Assembly: GCA_032716605.1 (NCBI GenBank)
Contig: CM064501.1
Coordinates: 23,253,171-23,317,170 of the forward strand
Source of the DNA: Paralithodes platypus
Lineage: Eukaryota > Arthropoda > Malacostraca > Decapoda > Lithodidae
Direction: 5' to 3'
DNA: 64,000 nt
Shown: one piece after another, positions 10,372 through 20,613 of the stretch
How the letters are laid out: each line of letters opens with the position of its first letter
Numbering within the stretch: position 1 is the first letter of the stretch
Translations under genes and position numbers: made by a program
The notes under the pieces: generated by a model
What the model was told of the DNA's origin: nothing
The model's database searches: none
The model's input: the letters and a program-made list of their open reading frames with translations, nothing else

Positions 10372-10545
10372 TTTATTATTTTTATTTGGCAAAATGTACA
10401 AATGCTTCATTAAAATGGGGTCCGAGAGGTGAGAGACACACGGTAATATAATTTTGCCAGTTGGTAAACATGCCAGAGGGATATTGCATTCAAATTCCAA
10501 CCTTCCTCAAAGGTCATTTGCCTGCTAAAGGATTAAATTTGTTTC
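10372..10545 (+). repeat. R170 dispersed repeat, forward copy
   Basis: Begins TTTTATTTGGCAAAATGTAC. Copies occur in the same orientation at 11215-11390 and inverted at 12665-12800, 13545-13720 and 39385-39540. Here it sits in the intron between Z3 and Z4. Confidence 0.8.
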
Positions 10546-10596
10546 AGAGGACAAATAGTGAGAATACTAACAGCCGGCATTTTTATAATCTTTCAG

Positions 10597-10722
10597 GAAA
10601 CCGCATGGCTTGCCATTAATGGAACTGGGAGAGGATGCCAGAAAGTCACGCCCTTCAAAGCTTTCACAGGATGTAAGTGCGGCCTGTCCTCTTCCCGCTC
10701 CTTCAGGATACGTCCCACCCAG
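10597..10722 (+). CDS. YR-element exon Z4 (first copy)
   Basis: Bounded by ATCTTTCAG and a GTAAGTGC donor. In phase 2 it reads KPHGLPLMELGEDARKSRPS and continues to YVPPR. The 3' end of Z3 (DAASG) joins in phase 2, so Z3-Z4 is frame-compatible. Function unknown: a short polar segment downstream of the recombinase domain. Confidence 0.65.
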
Positions 10723-10863
10723 GTAAGTGCACTCAATGTGAAGAAAAAAATCAAAGTATTTCGTGTATTTAGGGAATTATCGTATACTAATAAATCATGC
10801 TACAATTAACTTTATATTTCCTCTAAAACAACTTCTGTATATTTTTTGCCCCACACTTTTCAG

Positions 10864-11103
10864 GCGACAGTCAACTAATGTACCGTTGGATGATGGGACT
10901 CTGTCAGTTCCAGACTGTGGAGATCTGTCCGCAGTGCTGATAGAATCCATTAGTGAGGTGATTACAATTCAGGAGGAGTCTACAAGTCAGGAGGACCATA
11001 CACCATCTGCATCAAAACACGGATCTTCAGTTCTAGGTGGATCTCCGTACGCAGTGCTGCAAGGATCCTTTAGCGATGTGAAAACACTTCCGGAGGACAA
11101 TGT
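10864..11103 (+). CDS. YR-element exon Z5 (first copy)
   Basis: Acceptor ACACTTTTCAG, donor GTAAGTTT. In phase 2 it encodes a Ser/Thr/Asp-rich stretch (STNVPLDDGTLSVPDC ... KTLPEDNV) with no stop. It repeats a motif of the form DCG.LSAVL...S.V.T.QE internally. No known domain; probably a disordered linker. Confidence 0.65.
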
Positions 11104-11204
11104 GTAAGTTTATTACTTTTACTTACATTTAATTTAAATATATACAATAATATTATTAAATATTATTGCAGTGTGAATAATACTTTGATACAGAAACTTT
11201 ACAT

Positions 11205-11390
11205 TTGTATTATTTTTATTTAGCAAAATGTACAAATAATTACTCGAATTGGGGTCTGAGAGGTGAGAGACACAAGGTAATATAATTTTGTCAGTTAATC
11301 CACATGCCAGGGGGTTATTGCATTAAAAATCCTACCTTACCTCATATATCCCTGTAAGGCCATTTGCCAGATAAAGGGTTAAATTTGTTT
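11205..11390 (+). repeat. R170 dispersed repeat, second forward copy
   Basis: Matches 10372-10545 and lies at the equivalent intron position upstream of the duplicated exon Z4', so it was copied with the exon pair. Confidence 0.8.
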
Positions 11391-11442
11391 CAGGAGAAAT
11401 ATAGTGAGAATACTAACAGTAGGCATTTCTATCTTCTTTCAG

Positions 11443-11568
11443 GAAAAAGCATGGCTTGCCATTAATGGAGCTGGGGGAGGACGCTAGAATGTCACGCCCT
11501 TCAAAGCCTTCACAGGATGTAAGTGTGGCCTGTCCTCTTGCTGGTCCTTCAGAATACGTTCCTCCCAG
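11443..11568 (+). CDS. YR-element exon Z4' (duplicate of Z4)
   Basis: Same length (126 bp), splice sites and reading phase as 10597-10722. It reads KKHGLPLMELGEDARMSRPS and continues to YVPPR. Joined to the phase-2 end of Z5 it keeps the frame open. Confidence 0.7.
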
Positions 11569-11715
11569 GTAAGTACACAACATTTTGAAAACAAAATCCT
11601 AGTTTTTTGTGTATTTAGGGAATTATTGTATACTAATATAATAAATCCTGCTACAATTAACTTTATATTTGCATTATAACAACTTATGTATATTTTTTTG
11701 CCCCACACTTTTCAG

Positions 11716-11940
11716 GCTACAGTTAAGTAATGTACCCTTGGATGATGGGACTCGGTCAGTTCCTGACTGTAGATCTCTGTCCGCAGTGCTACAAGGATTC
11801 GGTAGCGAGGTGACAACAATTCAGGAGTACCGTACGTCATCTGCATCAAAACACGGATCTTCAGTTCCAGGCTGTGGATCTCGGTCTGCAGTGCTGCACG
11901 GATCCGTTAGCGAGGTGACAACACTTCAGGAGGACAATGT
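11716..11940 (+). CDS. YR-element exon Z5' (duplicate of Z5)
   Basis: Acceptor CACTTTTCAG, donor GTAAGTTA. It encodes LSNVPLDDGTRSVPDC ... TTLQEDNV and is clearly paralogous to 10864-11103, again phase 2 at both ends. Confidence 0.7.
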
Positions 11941-12030
11941 GTAAGTTATATATTTATTACTTACATTTAATTGAAATTTATATAATTGCAATACTATTAT
12001 TAAATATTATTATAGTGTGATTAATATTTG

Positions 12031-12032
12031 GA

Positions 12033-12071
<39 letters not shown>

Positions 12072-12073
12072 TA
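12031..12073. repeat. (ATA)n microsatellite
   Basis: About 14 uninterrupted AAT/ATA triplets in the last intron of the YR element. Confidence 0.95.
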
Positions 12074-12140
12074 CTATTATAACATATACTGAGCAACTTT
12101 ATATATACTGTATATATATATATTGTTTTTTACTCTTCAG

Positions 12141-12668
12141 ATATAAATCAACCTTGTCAGTTTCGGTCTGTGGATCTGGTCTGCGGTTCTCCAGGGGTCC
12201 ATTAGTGAGGCAACGACTCTTATGGATGAGCAAGGGCCTTTTTCGCCAGTTACACCAACCATAATAGAAAGTGCAGGATCACAGATGCAGATGAACCAAG
12301 CAGCCCTGGAGGGGTCGATCAGAGAAGCATCGACAATTTCCATCGTCAAGAAGACTTCAAAATTGATAAATCATGGATCTGTCAACATTTTCAAAATGCC
12401 ATCATTGCCAATTAAAGCGATTCCAACTATATATGAGGATGTGAAGCATTTAATGGGTAAATTCCCCCGAAAAGGTATAGGGAGACGGGAAATTGATTGG
12501 AATATTCTCTACCTAGAAAGAAAGAACTCTATTTATGGTAGATTCAAAACGACTGAAATACAACGACAGTCAAATCAAGTCGGGAGGAGAACAAAAATAA
12601 ACAAAACTATTAAATTTGGTATTGGGGCACGGCAAACCAAACACAAATATTATAATTTAATGGGGTAA
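12141..12668 (+). pseudogene. YR-element terminal exon Z6
   Basis: Acceptor TACTCTTCAG ends at 12140. The first 80 bp resemble the start of Z5 in a shifted frame. From 12222 an open frame of 148 codons runs to a stop at 12668 (MDEQGPFSPVTPTIIES ... KRKNSIYGRFKTTEIQRQS ... basic tail). The mid-part (IPTIYEDVKHLMGKFPRKGI) has decayed copies at 39125-39370, and the start recurs at 33640-33860 and 61315-61530. The basic C terminus would suit DNA binding, but no family is recognised. Confidence 0.55.
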
Positions 12669-12800
12669 TGGGTAAATGGCCTTACAGGGATGTTTGAAGT
12701 AAGGTTGGGAAAATTGTCTCACCTATCCGACCCTATTTTAATTAATTATTTGTACATTTTTGCCAAATAAGAATAATCAAATTAATAATAAAATTGTACT
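12665..12800 (-). repeat. R170 dispersed repeat, inverted copy
   Basis: Reverse complement of 10372-10545, overlapping the end of Z6, so it may supply the stop or 3' region of the element transcript. Confidence 0.75.
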
Positions 12801-13544
12801 ACTCTACTACTATATTTCTTGTTTTTGTTACTTAAAGGATGCAGTCTTAAGGACATCGCTAGGCTACGAGCCTGTCTTGCTCAACCCCAGTTCCTTACCT
12901 AGAGTATCCCAGCTAGACATTATTAATCGAGTAGACACTTGTTAGCATAGTTGTATTTATTTATAGGAAAAACTACAGACAATCCAGTATTTCACTCTAC
13001 AAAAATATTGTTAAAATATTTCACACCACAGCAGTCTCTTTTTTTGAATAGCGGAATATTTTTAGGGTTAAATTTGGAGTCCTCTGCCGAGGGTCGTTAG
13101 GAGGCCTCTCGAATAGAAATCTATCCGATCGCCATGAAGGCTGACATCGAGAAATGTTCGTGAGTGTCTCCCCTCCCCCCAAAAAAAATCACTTCTCTCC
13201 CAAAAACAATATTGTTCAAATTTTTCACAACTGGAAACAAATTATTGTTCAAATATTTCATAAAAATGTTATCCCCAAAAATTCACCTCTCTCAAAAAAT
13301 TATTGTTCAGATTTTTCACAACAGGAAACAAATATTGTTCAAATTTTTCATAAGAGGTTAATTTTTCGGGGAGATACTCTCGAATATTTCTCTGTTGCTT
13401 TCGTGGCAATCTGATATATTTCGATTCGAGGGTTCTCCAATGACCCTCGGCATTCTAGAAAATATTCAGAAACACCTCGGCAGACCACTCTCATTTGTTT
13501 TTATTAAAATAAACAAAATATAGAACTATATTTTATCCCTTTAG
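12801..13544. repeat. Unassigned repeats; block shared with 13.78-14.0 kb
   Basis: The stretch at about 13030-13140 (TTGAATAGCGGAATATTTTT ... GAGGCCTCTCGAATAGAAAT) is copied at 13905-14000. Short A-rich motifs with ATTGTTCAAATTTTTCACA repeat at 13190-13350. No gene. Confidence 0.6.
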
Positions 13545-13720
13545 AGAGCAAATGGTCTTACAGGGATATTTGAGGTAAGGTTGGAATTTGAATGCAATAA
13601 CCCTTTGGTATGTGGACCAACTGGCAAAATTGTATTGCCATGTGCCTCCGACCCTATATCAATTAATTATTTGTACATTTTGCCTAATAAGAATAATAAA
13701 ATTGTACTACGCGAGTCCTT
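13545..13720 (-). repeat. R170 dispersed repeat, second inverted copy
   Basis: Reverse complement of 10372-10545, including the end ATTTGTACATTTTGCC. Confidence 0.75.
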
Positions 13721-15236
13721 GTTTTTGTAACTTTCCACATAGATGTACTTATTTTTAGGAAAATCCACAGACGATTCAGTATTCGGTGTTATGAAACGAG
13801 ATAGGGTACCACATCGAGAAAAATTGGAGAGTGGTTCTCCGAAATATTTACCTCTCTGGCAAAAAATATTGTTAACACTCTTTCACATCACAGCGAAGTC
13901 TCGTTTTTGAATAGCGAAATATGTTTTGGGGGTTAATTAGAGTCCTCTGCCTAGGGTCGTTGGGAGGCCTCTCGAATAGAAATCTATCCGATCTCTGGAT
14001 AGATTGCGTCTCTCTCTCTGTACACATCAGCATAGGGGTAAAGAGCTGCTAAATCATAGGCGAGCCCGAATTAATCACACCCAATAGCATTCACTCCAAA
14101 AACAATAACCGAGGCAGGTGAATTACACAGATCATCGCACGCCAACCCCTCAAGATTGAGGAGCGGCCAATTGTCCATCTACAATATCGCTCCGCCTGGA
14201 CTAGAATACACAACATAATAACCCAACACTACTGCCCCACCCCAACCCAGTCTCTCAAACAACTTCTAACCCGTGCTCCGCTCATACAGGGCTGCCCCCA
14301 CATTCAGTGAGGGAGGGAGGGAGAAGACACGTCGAAATATGTCGCTCTGACTGTGTAACTTTGGGTTCTTCTTCCTGACCGCTCCTGCGGAAGAATTCTG
14401 GGTCTGACATATGGTTTAGCCAGTCGACAAAAATATAGCCGGTTAGGAAATAAAAACCACTATTACATAATGTTTGTTGTATTGAAAATCATTAATTGTT
14501 TACACATTTTTGTTTTTTCCACCTGGAAGCCTCTCTGTAATGTCAGCGACGACGTAGTTGAATCTGGGAAGAGTTTCTGGGCTACATTGGACCCTTTATA
14601 TTGAAATATCATCTTCGACGATGCTGGTCATTGTTCCTCTCAGAGCAACGAACGCAGACCTCGCAGGTAGACCAATCTTTCGGTAACTTGAGTGAGAGGA
14701 AACCATGACCAGCGTCGTTGTCATGCGACAGACATCGATAAATCTTGGAGAAATGTGCGATGGCGTAGCTCACCGAAAATCTTTTCTCTCTCCAAAAAAA
14801 TAGTGTTCAAATTGTTCACACCTCGCAGGTACACCAATCCATAGAGTACATATGACCTGGAGGCGAAAGTGTGAATTAATGGGACCGAGGATAGTCAATA
14901 TAATGTCTTTGTGGGGACCCTCCCCTCCCATTGTGATCGTGCTGCCATCTCTCGAACGTGCGGATCCCTATTTACGGATTTGTGGCGTCTTCTTTCACCT
15001 CTAGGTCATATGTAATCTATGGACCAATCTCTGGGCAGAGATACTCTACGACGTACAATACGAAGCATGACCTAGGTGTAAACGACACACTATATGAATC
15101 ATTGGGGGAGGTAAATTTGCCTGTGAGACGTCCTCGAACATTTCCTCAGCCGTCATCGAAAAATGATGGAGAGTCGCACTTCGAAAAATGTATCTTTCAC
15201 GAAAAAACATATGTTCGTGTATTTTCACACAAACAT
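13721..15236. other. Unassigned sequence with short dispersed repeats
   Basis: Contains the second copy of the GAATAGCG...CTATCCGATC block (13905-14000). The rest is not recognised; no ORF longer than about 60 codons is convincing. Confidence 0.4.
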
Positions 15237-15430
15237 TTAGGCGATCTTCTGCTGTCCAACGTGAGTTGGTGGGCTTTGGGAGCGATCGGAAATACTTCGA
15301 TTCGAGAGCTCCGACTACCCCAGGCAGACGACTCGCCAACAATAAAATCTGCTATTCGACTTGAGTTGGCGGTGAACCTTTTTTGGGGCGGGGGAGGGTC
15401 TAAATTTGTGTGTGTAAAACCTTTTGTGGA
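15237..15430. repeat. Dispersed repeat module (GATCTTCTGCTGTCC)
   Basis: Close copy of 5463-5652 and 4313-4492, ending in the foldback terminal motif. The 173-codon plus-strand frame at 14958-15479 is repeat translation and is not called. Confidence 0.8.
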
Positions 15431-15832
15431 CAAATTACGATTTTTTTTTTTCGAGAAAGCTAAATTGTTCGAAGAGTGACTCTCCATCATTTCTCGATGA
15501 CGGCTGAGGCAATGTTCAAAGGCGTTTCACAGGAAAATGTACCTCCCCCAATTCTTCGTTTAGTGTGTCGGTCATCTAATCAATGCTTCGTATATTACGT
15601 TGTATACACCTAGGTCAAGCTTTGTATGTGAAAAAGTTTCCACAAATACTCTTGCAAATGGTCTGTCCGTAATACTAATTGCTGCAGTATGGCGTTACCC
15701 TTACTTGGGGTACCAGAGGTTAGAGACTTCTTAGGGAACGTCATCCTGCAACTGGCCTGTCCGTAATGTGAATAGAGACTTAAATTATTGGCTCTCCATG
15801 TGCGGAAAATCTGTATATAATTTTTTTCGAGA

Positions 15833-16045
15833 ATGGCAGGCTACCGTCTAGTGCGTCTTCCATTAGGGCACGGTGCCGTCTATTGTTTCGTTCACCTGGC
15901 AGGGTATCATCTAGTGTTTTGTTCATCTGGACAGGGTACCGTCGAGTGCTTCGTTCATCTGGACAGGGTACCGTCTAGTGCTTCGTTCCTAAGGGTATCG
16001 TCTAGTGCTTCGTTCATCTGTACAGGGTACCGGCTAGTGCTTTGA
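15833..16045. repeat. 32-bp tandem repeat (GGTACCGTCTAGTG family)
   Basis: About six imperfect units of CTTCGTTCATCTGGACAGGG plus TACCGTCTAGTG, paralogous to 6060-6230. Confidence 0.9.
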
Positions 16046-16049
16046 GCCA

Positions 16050-16400
16050 ATGCAAGATATTCTTAGGTAACAGTGCTTGACCGCGGGTCAGTCAGTAATT
16101 AGCCTTCGGACAGGAGGCCCGTACCTAGCAACGAGGACACATCTTCGAGGTCCACTCGTCCACCGTGGTGAAATTTCCGCCGCCGGCTCTCTCTCTCGCG
16201 ATTACGGCCGCCGAACAGAGTTTTGTTGTAAGTATATACTGTATATTCGTATTTGGTCGTACTATGCATTATCTTGCACATAGAAGTGTATAGATCTTGT
16301 ATCATGTCGCGCTTGAACCTGCTCATAGGAGTGTATAAAATCTGAATCCTATATTTCAAAACATGAAATATAACTTACATTTCTAAAAAATGAAAAATGG
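16050..16400. repeat. Dispersed repeat, copy of 6231-6550
   Basis: Matches the block after the 6.1-kb array in order and orientation, so 5.46-6.9 kb and 15.2-17.9 kb are duplicated regions. Confidence 0.75.
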
Positions 16401-17189
16401 TGCGCAAATATATTTAATCCATCACATCTTCTTGTTTTCAATCGTTACCGAGTTCTGTAATATTTCATACGATTACCTAATATAGGTAACACTTATAGGT
16501 TGTGTTAGTTTGCTTAGGTTAGGTCAGGGGAGTTGCAGAACTTCTAGATTATTAACCGGCGACTACAACGGCCCCTGAACAACCACCAAGCCATGATTCC
16601 GCTGGCTCAAACTTTAACCCGGCGACTACAACGCCCCTCCAAGTAGTAATCCAAACTCTACTCTGCACCCCCAAACGAATCTGACATTTCAAAACACATA
16701 CAAACACGTCTCCACCACTCTCGTTATGTTAGGTAAGGGGAGTTGCAGAACTTGTAGACTACAAGTAGGGTATTGTAACATTGACCATACATTGTTCACA
16801 TTATTAATTACCTCACCTACCGTAATTTCATTCTCTACACACAATCACTGGGTGAATACAATGTATTGTGGGAAATTGTACTTATAAGGTTAATACTAGG
16901 TCTATTTATAATGTTTGACCGAGAAAAGTTAACTACCCGTATACTGTATAGTATACTTTCACGTGAGAAGTATTACAGGGAATGGTCCGATTCGTGGCGA
17001 GAACCTTTAAGACGGTGAACATTTTGTCGGACAGGGCCAATTGGCCGGGACTGGTTTGGAGTCACTGGGAGTCTAACAGGAATCCCTAGGATATAGCTAG
17101 AATCACTAGGAGTCATCGATTTTCACCGCGAATAAGCCCAGGAATCGGAATTTTCAGCTACTCCTAGTGATTCTAGCTCGCATTCCTGA
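16401..17189. other. Unassigned sequence with short internal repeats
   Basis: GGGGAGTTGCAGAACTT occurs at about 16528 and 16738, and CGGCGACTACAACG at about 16558 and 16620. No gene recognised. Confidence 0.45.
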
Positions 17190-17900
17190 CTGTGTGAAGT
17201 ACCCTTAACTCGAAAAGTACTCGAAGGATTTTTATGATTTTTGCACAGTGGTACATTAACACTTGGGCGTGCCTGGCCTACCCTCTCCCGCCTACATAGG
17301 AAGTGAGCCGCGCTCTCTACCTCCCATCTACCCTGTAAAAAACGCACAGTATAGTAAAACGCTCACCCGCCCTACTAAGCTAGTACTCCAGCTTGGGCCA
17401 AAAAGCTTCTTGCCGCGGCCAACATAATAATGTTATCGCTCCTTTTCATCCACAAATATCACTCCAACTGCATTGAAATACACTTCACGAGATAGAGGGA
17501 AGTCTATACAACAATATTTATCATGTCGCGCTTGAACCTGCTCGTAGGAGTGTATAAAACCTGAATCCTATATTTCAAAATATGAAATATATATAACTTA
17601 CATTTCTAATCTAAAAAGTGAAAAATGGTGCATAACTCAAAACATAATCGATGGATTTTTATGATTTTTACACAGTGGTACATTAACCTTTGGCGTGCCT
17701 CTCCCGCCTACATAGGAAGTGAGCCGCGCTCTCCACCTCCCACCTACCCTGTAAAAAACGCGCAGTATAGTAAAACGCACGCCCGCCTTACTAGGCTAGT
17801 ACTCCAGCTTGGGCCAAAAAGCTTCTAGCTGCGGCCAACATAATAATGTTATCGCTCCTTTTTATCCACACATATCACCCCAACTGCATTGAAATACTCT
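17190..17900. repeat. Two direct copies of the 6.54-6.88 kb repeat
   Basis: 17190-17460 and 17570-17880 share GAAGTGAGCCGCGCTCT, AGTATAGTAAAACGC and GGGCCAAAAAGCTTCT. Both match 6560-6850. Confidence 0.8.
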
Positions 17901-18113
17901 TCACAAGATAGAGGGAATCTATACAACAATATTTTTTCTATCAACCCAAAAAAGTGTATCTATTGTATAATGGTTATATCGTATACAATTAATATTCGTA
18001 AATATTTCTGCTGCGAATTGTGGTATGTGTCACTTTTCTTCACAATATTTCCGAAACCGGCTAAATAACATATTTGTATTATCATACATACTAAACCATA
18101 GCTATATTTTCCA

Positions 18114-18770
18114 CTGATCATGATGGCGATGTTAAGAATATTTTCTCATCAATATTGGATTTTATAGAAGTAATGTATAACGATAGTTTTAGCGTTTATA
18201 TCAGTGATGAAACGGGAAAAAAGACCAGCTCCAAGATTAATCATAGACGACAACTGAACACTGAGATCGAACGTGTCCACAATATTAAGACTTTACGGAC
18301 TGTTGATCATTTTATGACCAACAAATACTAACGAAAAAAGATGAACTAGATGAACTGAAGAAAGAGAAAGGCCGAGAAAAGAATACTATATTCCTGCAGT
18401 GGCAGTGTGCAAGAAAGCTTCTAAATGAAAACAAAGGCCCAAATCGTAAATAGTCCAAAGCGATCAGCAAGACAACAAATAGATCTGGCGGACCATGCCC
18501 AGTCGCCGGTTGCTACAGGGAATCAGCCAACCTACGGAAGCACATGGCCGTTTGCCACTCGTACCTAACTAACGACGATAGAGAGAATGTTTTGGCTGCA
18601 GCGAGTAGGTTCTCTAAGAAAAGGCCCCTGCCACCAACAAATGCAAAGAAAACAAACCTATATGATTGTCCCTTTAGAGATGCCCTCTTTGGGTCACGCG
18701 GAACAGAGGAGGAAATTGCGAGAAATATCTTTGGGGAGGGGGGCTTAAGATAATTCAACTCACCCGAGAA
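18114..18770 (+). pseudogene. Rearranged YR-element exon copy with one C2H2 finger
   Basis: Begins with an exon-like segment (FIEVMYNDSFSVYISDETGK, then KTSSKIN) that is spliced at other copies. Here it is fused directly to the Z1 helical region (HRRQLNTEIERVHNIKTLRT) and a finger CPVAGC...LRKHMAVCH near 18497-18560. Multiple stops and frameshifts (for example 18329) follow. The fusion implies an internal deletion that removed one intron and exon. Confidence 0.65.
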
Positions 18771-18959
18771 GCTGTCATGACCGGAGGACCCTTAATTAAC
18801 CTGTACCGGCAATGGCTTTTTAAGATTTTCTAGCTATATTTATACAAATTTCTGTAGTTTAAGAATGATCTGTGGTATTAAAACGGGTTCTGCGTTAGTT
18901 CCAAGCCTGTCAATTGCTGGAGGCACTTTTTAAACTGAAGAAAATCGTATAATAGTAGC

Positions 18960-19168
18960 CAACATTAAGTTAAAAGGACGTCGCCGAACCAGAAGGGGTT
19001 AATGGCACGCTCTGAAACCCTCTCCGCGAGCACACTCAGAATGATGACCGACTCCTGTACGCATGCTCTCAACTTTCCCAAAGAAATAGAGAATCGACAA
19101 TTCCAAGTAACAGAAAATCTCCTAGGCCCGGTCAGGCGAGCTGTCGCCAATTAAAGCAAATAGTAAGT
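18960..19168 (+). pseudogene. Decayed Z2-like exon remnant
   Basis: Ends CAAATA then GTAAGTATAATG, the same donor context as Z2 at 9423, and is followed by an intron of the same sequence type. The coding part is strongly diverged. Confidence 0.4.
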
Positions 19169-19312
19169 ATAATGCTATCGATTAATTATTTGAATGTTTC
19201 GTATTTTCGTGTTTATATTTGTAAAAGTGATGATTCCACGTGTTGTACAACTAATTATTATGTTCTCTGATCGACATTATTGCATGGGGTTCTGTCATAT
19301 ATTCTTCCACAG

Positions 19313-19537
19313 AATACTTTGGCGTGGAAGAGGTGGGACAGAGAGAATACCGTAAACAGAAAAATGAGGCTGAGCTGTTAGCCATGGAAGATATGCATAC
19401 CCTGGAAACTAATGACGCTATTGAAATTCCCATAAATAATGCTTCATCATTAATCCACGATGGACATACACCAGCAAAGCAACGTATGCAGAAAGACTAT
19501 GTCGAAACGGGAAAAAAGACCAGCTCCAAGATTAATT
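19313..19537 (+). pseudogene. Truncated YR exon Z3 fused to the SSKIN exon
   Basis: Acceptor TATTCTTCCACAG. Encodes EYFGVEEVGQREYRKQ ... IHDGHTPAKQRMQKDYV, then jumps to ETGKKTSSKIN with a GTAAGTATC donor. The whole catalytic core (RDALIVRL onwards) is missing, so no recombinase activity is possible. A near copy is at 19997-20227. Confidence 0.7.
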
Positions 19538-19635
19538 GTAAGTATCATTTATTACATTTTCTCATGGAAATATGATCTCAATAACAATATTGCTCAATAG
19601 TATTTGAACGAATGAAAACATTTTCACATTTTCAG

Positions 19636-19797
19636 GCACGAAGAAGAGGAAGAAGATGAAGCAGCGATGCATAGTGGTATAAATGAGACGGAACACATCC
19701 AACCACGCTAGGAAAAAAGACAAATAAATCAGACACCCCGTTGTCTCATGGTCTCGATGAAGAGGCACTGCAGATGACGTGCTACTTGAAACAACTG
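19636..19797 (+). pseudogene. YR-element exon Eb: acidic segment
   Basis: Acceptor CATTTTCAG, donor GTGAGC. Encodes HEEEEEDEAAMHSGINETEH, then a frameshift or stop near 19710, then TPLSHGLDEEALQMTCYLKQ. Duplicated at 20326-20488. No known domain. Confidence 0.55.
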
Positions 19798-19922
19798 GTG
19801 AGCTGGTATCTTTATTTGTTCTTAAATTTCCCCTTGTGTTATACTTGCGATGTGTTATATGTTTATGTTCCTAATAATTGTATTGTGACCAAGCATTTCA
19901 AAAAAAAATCTTTCTTTCACAG

Positions 19923-20227
19923 AACTAACAGAAGAGAGGATTGATGCCTTAAAAAGGCTTGTACTTCAAAGTCTACATTTACCGAATAAATGCCACAGCA
20001 TACTTTGGCATGGAAGAGGTGGGACAGAGAGAACACCGTAAACAGCAAAATGAGGCTGAGCTGTTAGCCATGGAAGATGTGCATACCCTGGAAACTAATG
20101 ACGCTATTGAGATTCCCATAAATAAATAATGCTGCATCATTAATCCACGATGTACGTGCATCAGCAAAGCAACGTATACAGAAAGACTATGTCGAAACAG
20201 GAAAAAAGACCAGCTCCAAGATTAATT
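19923..20227 (+). pseudogene. Z1 start fused to a second truncated Z3 copy
   Basis: ELTEERIDALKRLVLQS begins at the Z1 acceptor (19922). After about 70 bp it is joined at a residual CCACAG to CATACTTTGGCATGG, a second copy of the truncated Z3/SSKIN exon ending at the GTAAGTATC donor after 20227. Confidence 0.6.
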
Positions 20228-20325
20228 GTAAGTATCATTTATTACATTTTCTCATGAAAATATGATCTCAATGACAATATTACTCATTAGTATTTGAACG
20301 AATGAAACCATTTTCACATTTTCAG

Positions 20326-20488
20326 GCACGAAGAAGAGGAAGAAGATGAAGCAGCGATGCATAGTGGTATAAATGAGACGGAACACATCCAACCACGCTA
20401 GGAAAAAAGACAAATAAATCAGACAACCCCGTTGTCTCCTGGTCTCTAGGTAGAGGCACTGCAGATGACGTGCTACTTGAAACAATTG
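20326..20488 (+). pseudogene. Second copy of YR exon Eb
   Basis: Nearly identical to 19636-19797, including the internal stop and both splice sites. Confidence 0.6.
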
Positions 20489-20613
20489 GTGAGCTGGTAT
20501 CTTTATGTTTTCTTAAATATCCCCTTGTGTTATACTTGCGATGTGTTATATGTTTGTGTTCTTAATAATTGTATTGTAATCTAGCATTTTAAAGAATTTT
20601 CTTTCTTTCACAG

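Noticed and set aside
7965..12668. DIRS-type retrotransposon as source of the tyrosine recombinase
   Set aside because: No reverse transcriptase or RNase H is linked to any of the recombinase copies; all RTs here are LINE or Gypsy type with independent junctions.
14958..15479. 173-codon plus-strand ORF
   Set aside because: Covers the dispersed GATCTTCTGCTGTCC module that occurs, broken, at several other loci; repeat translation.
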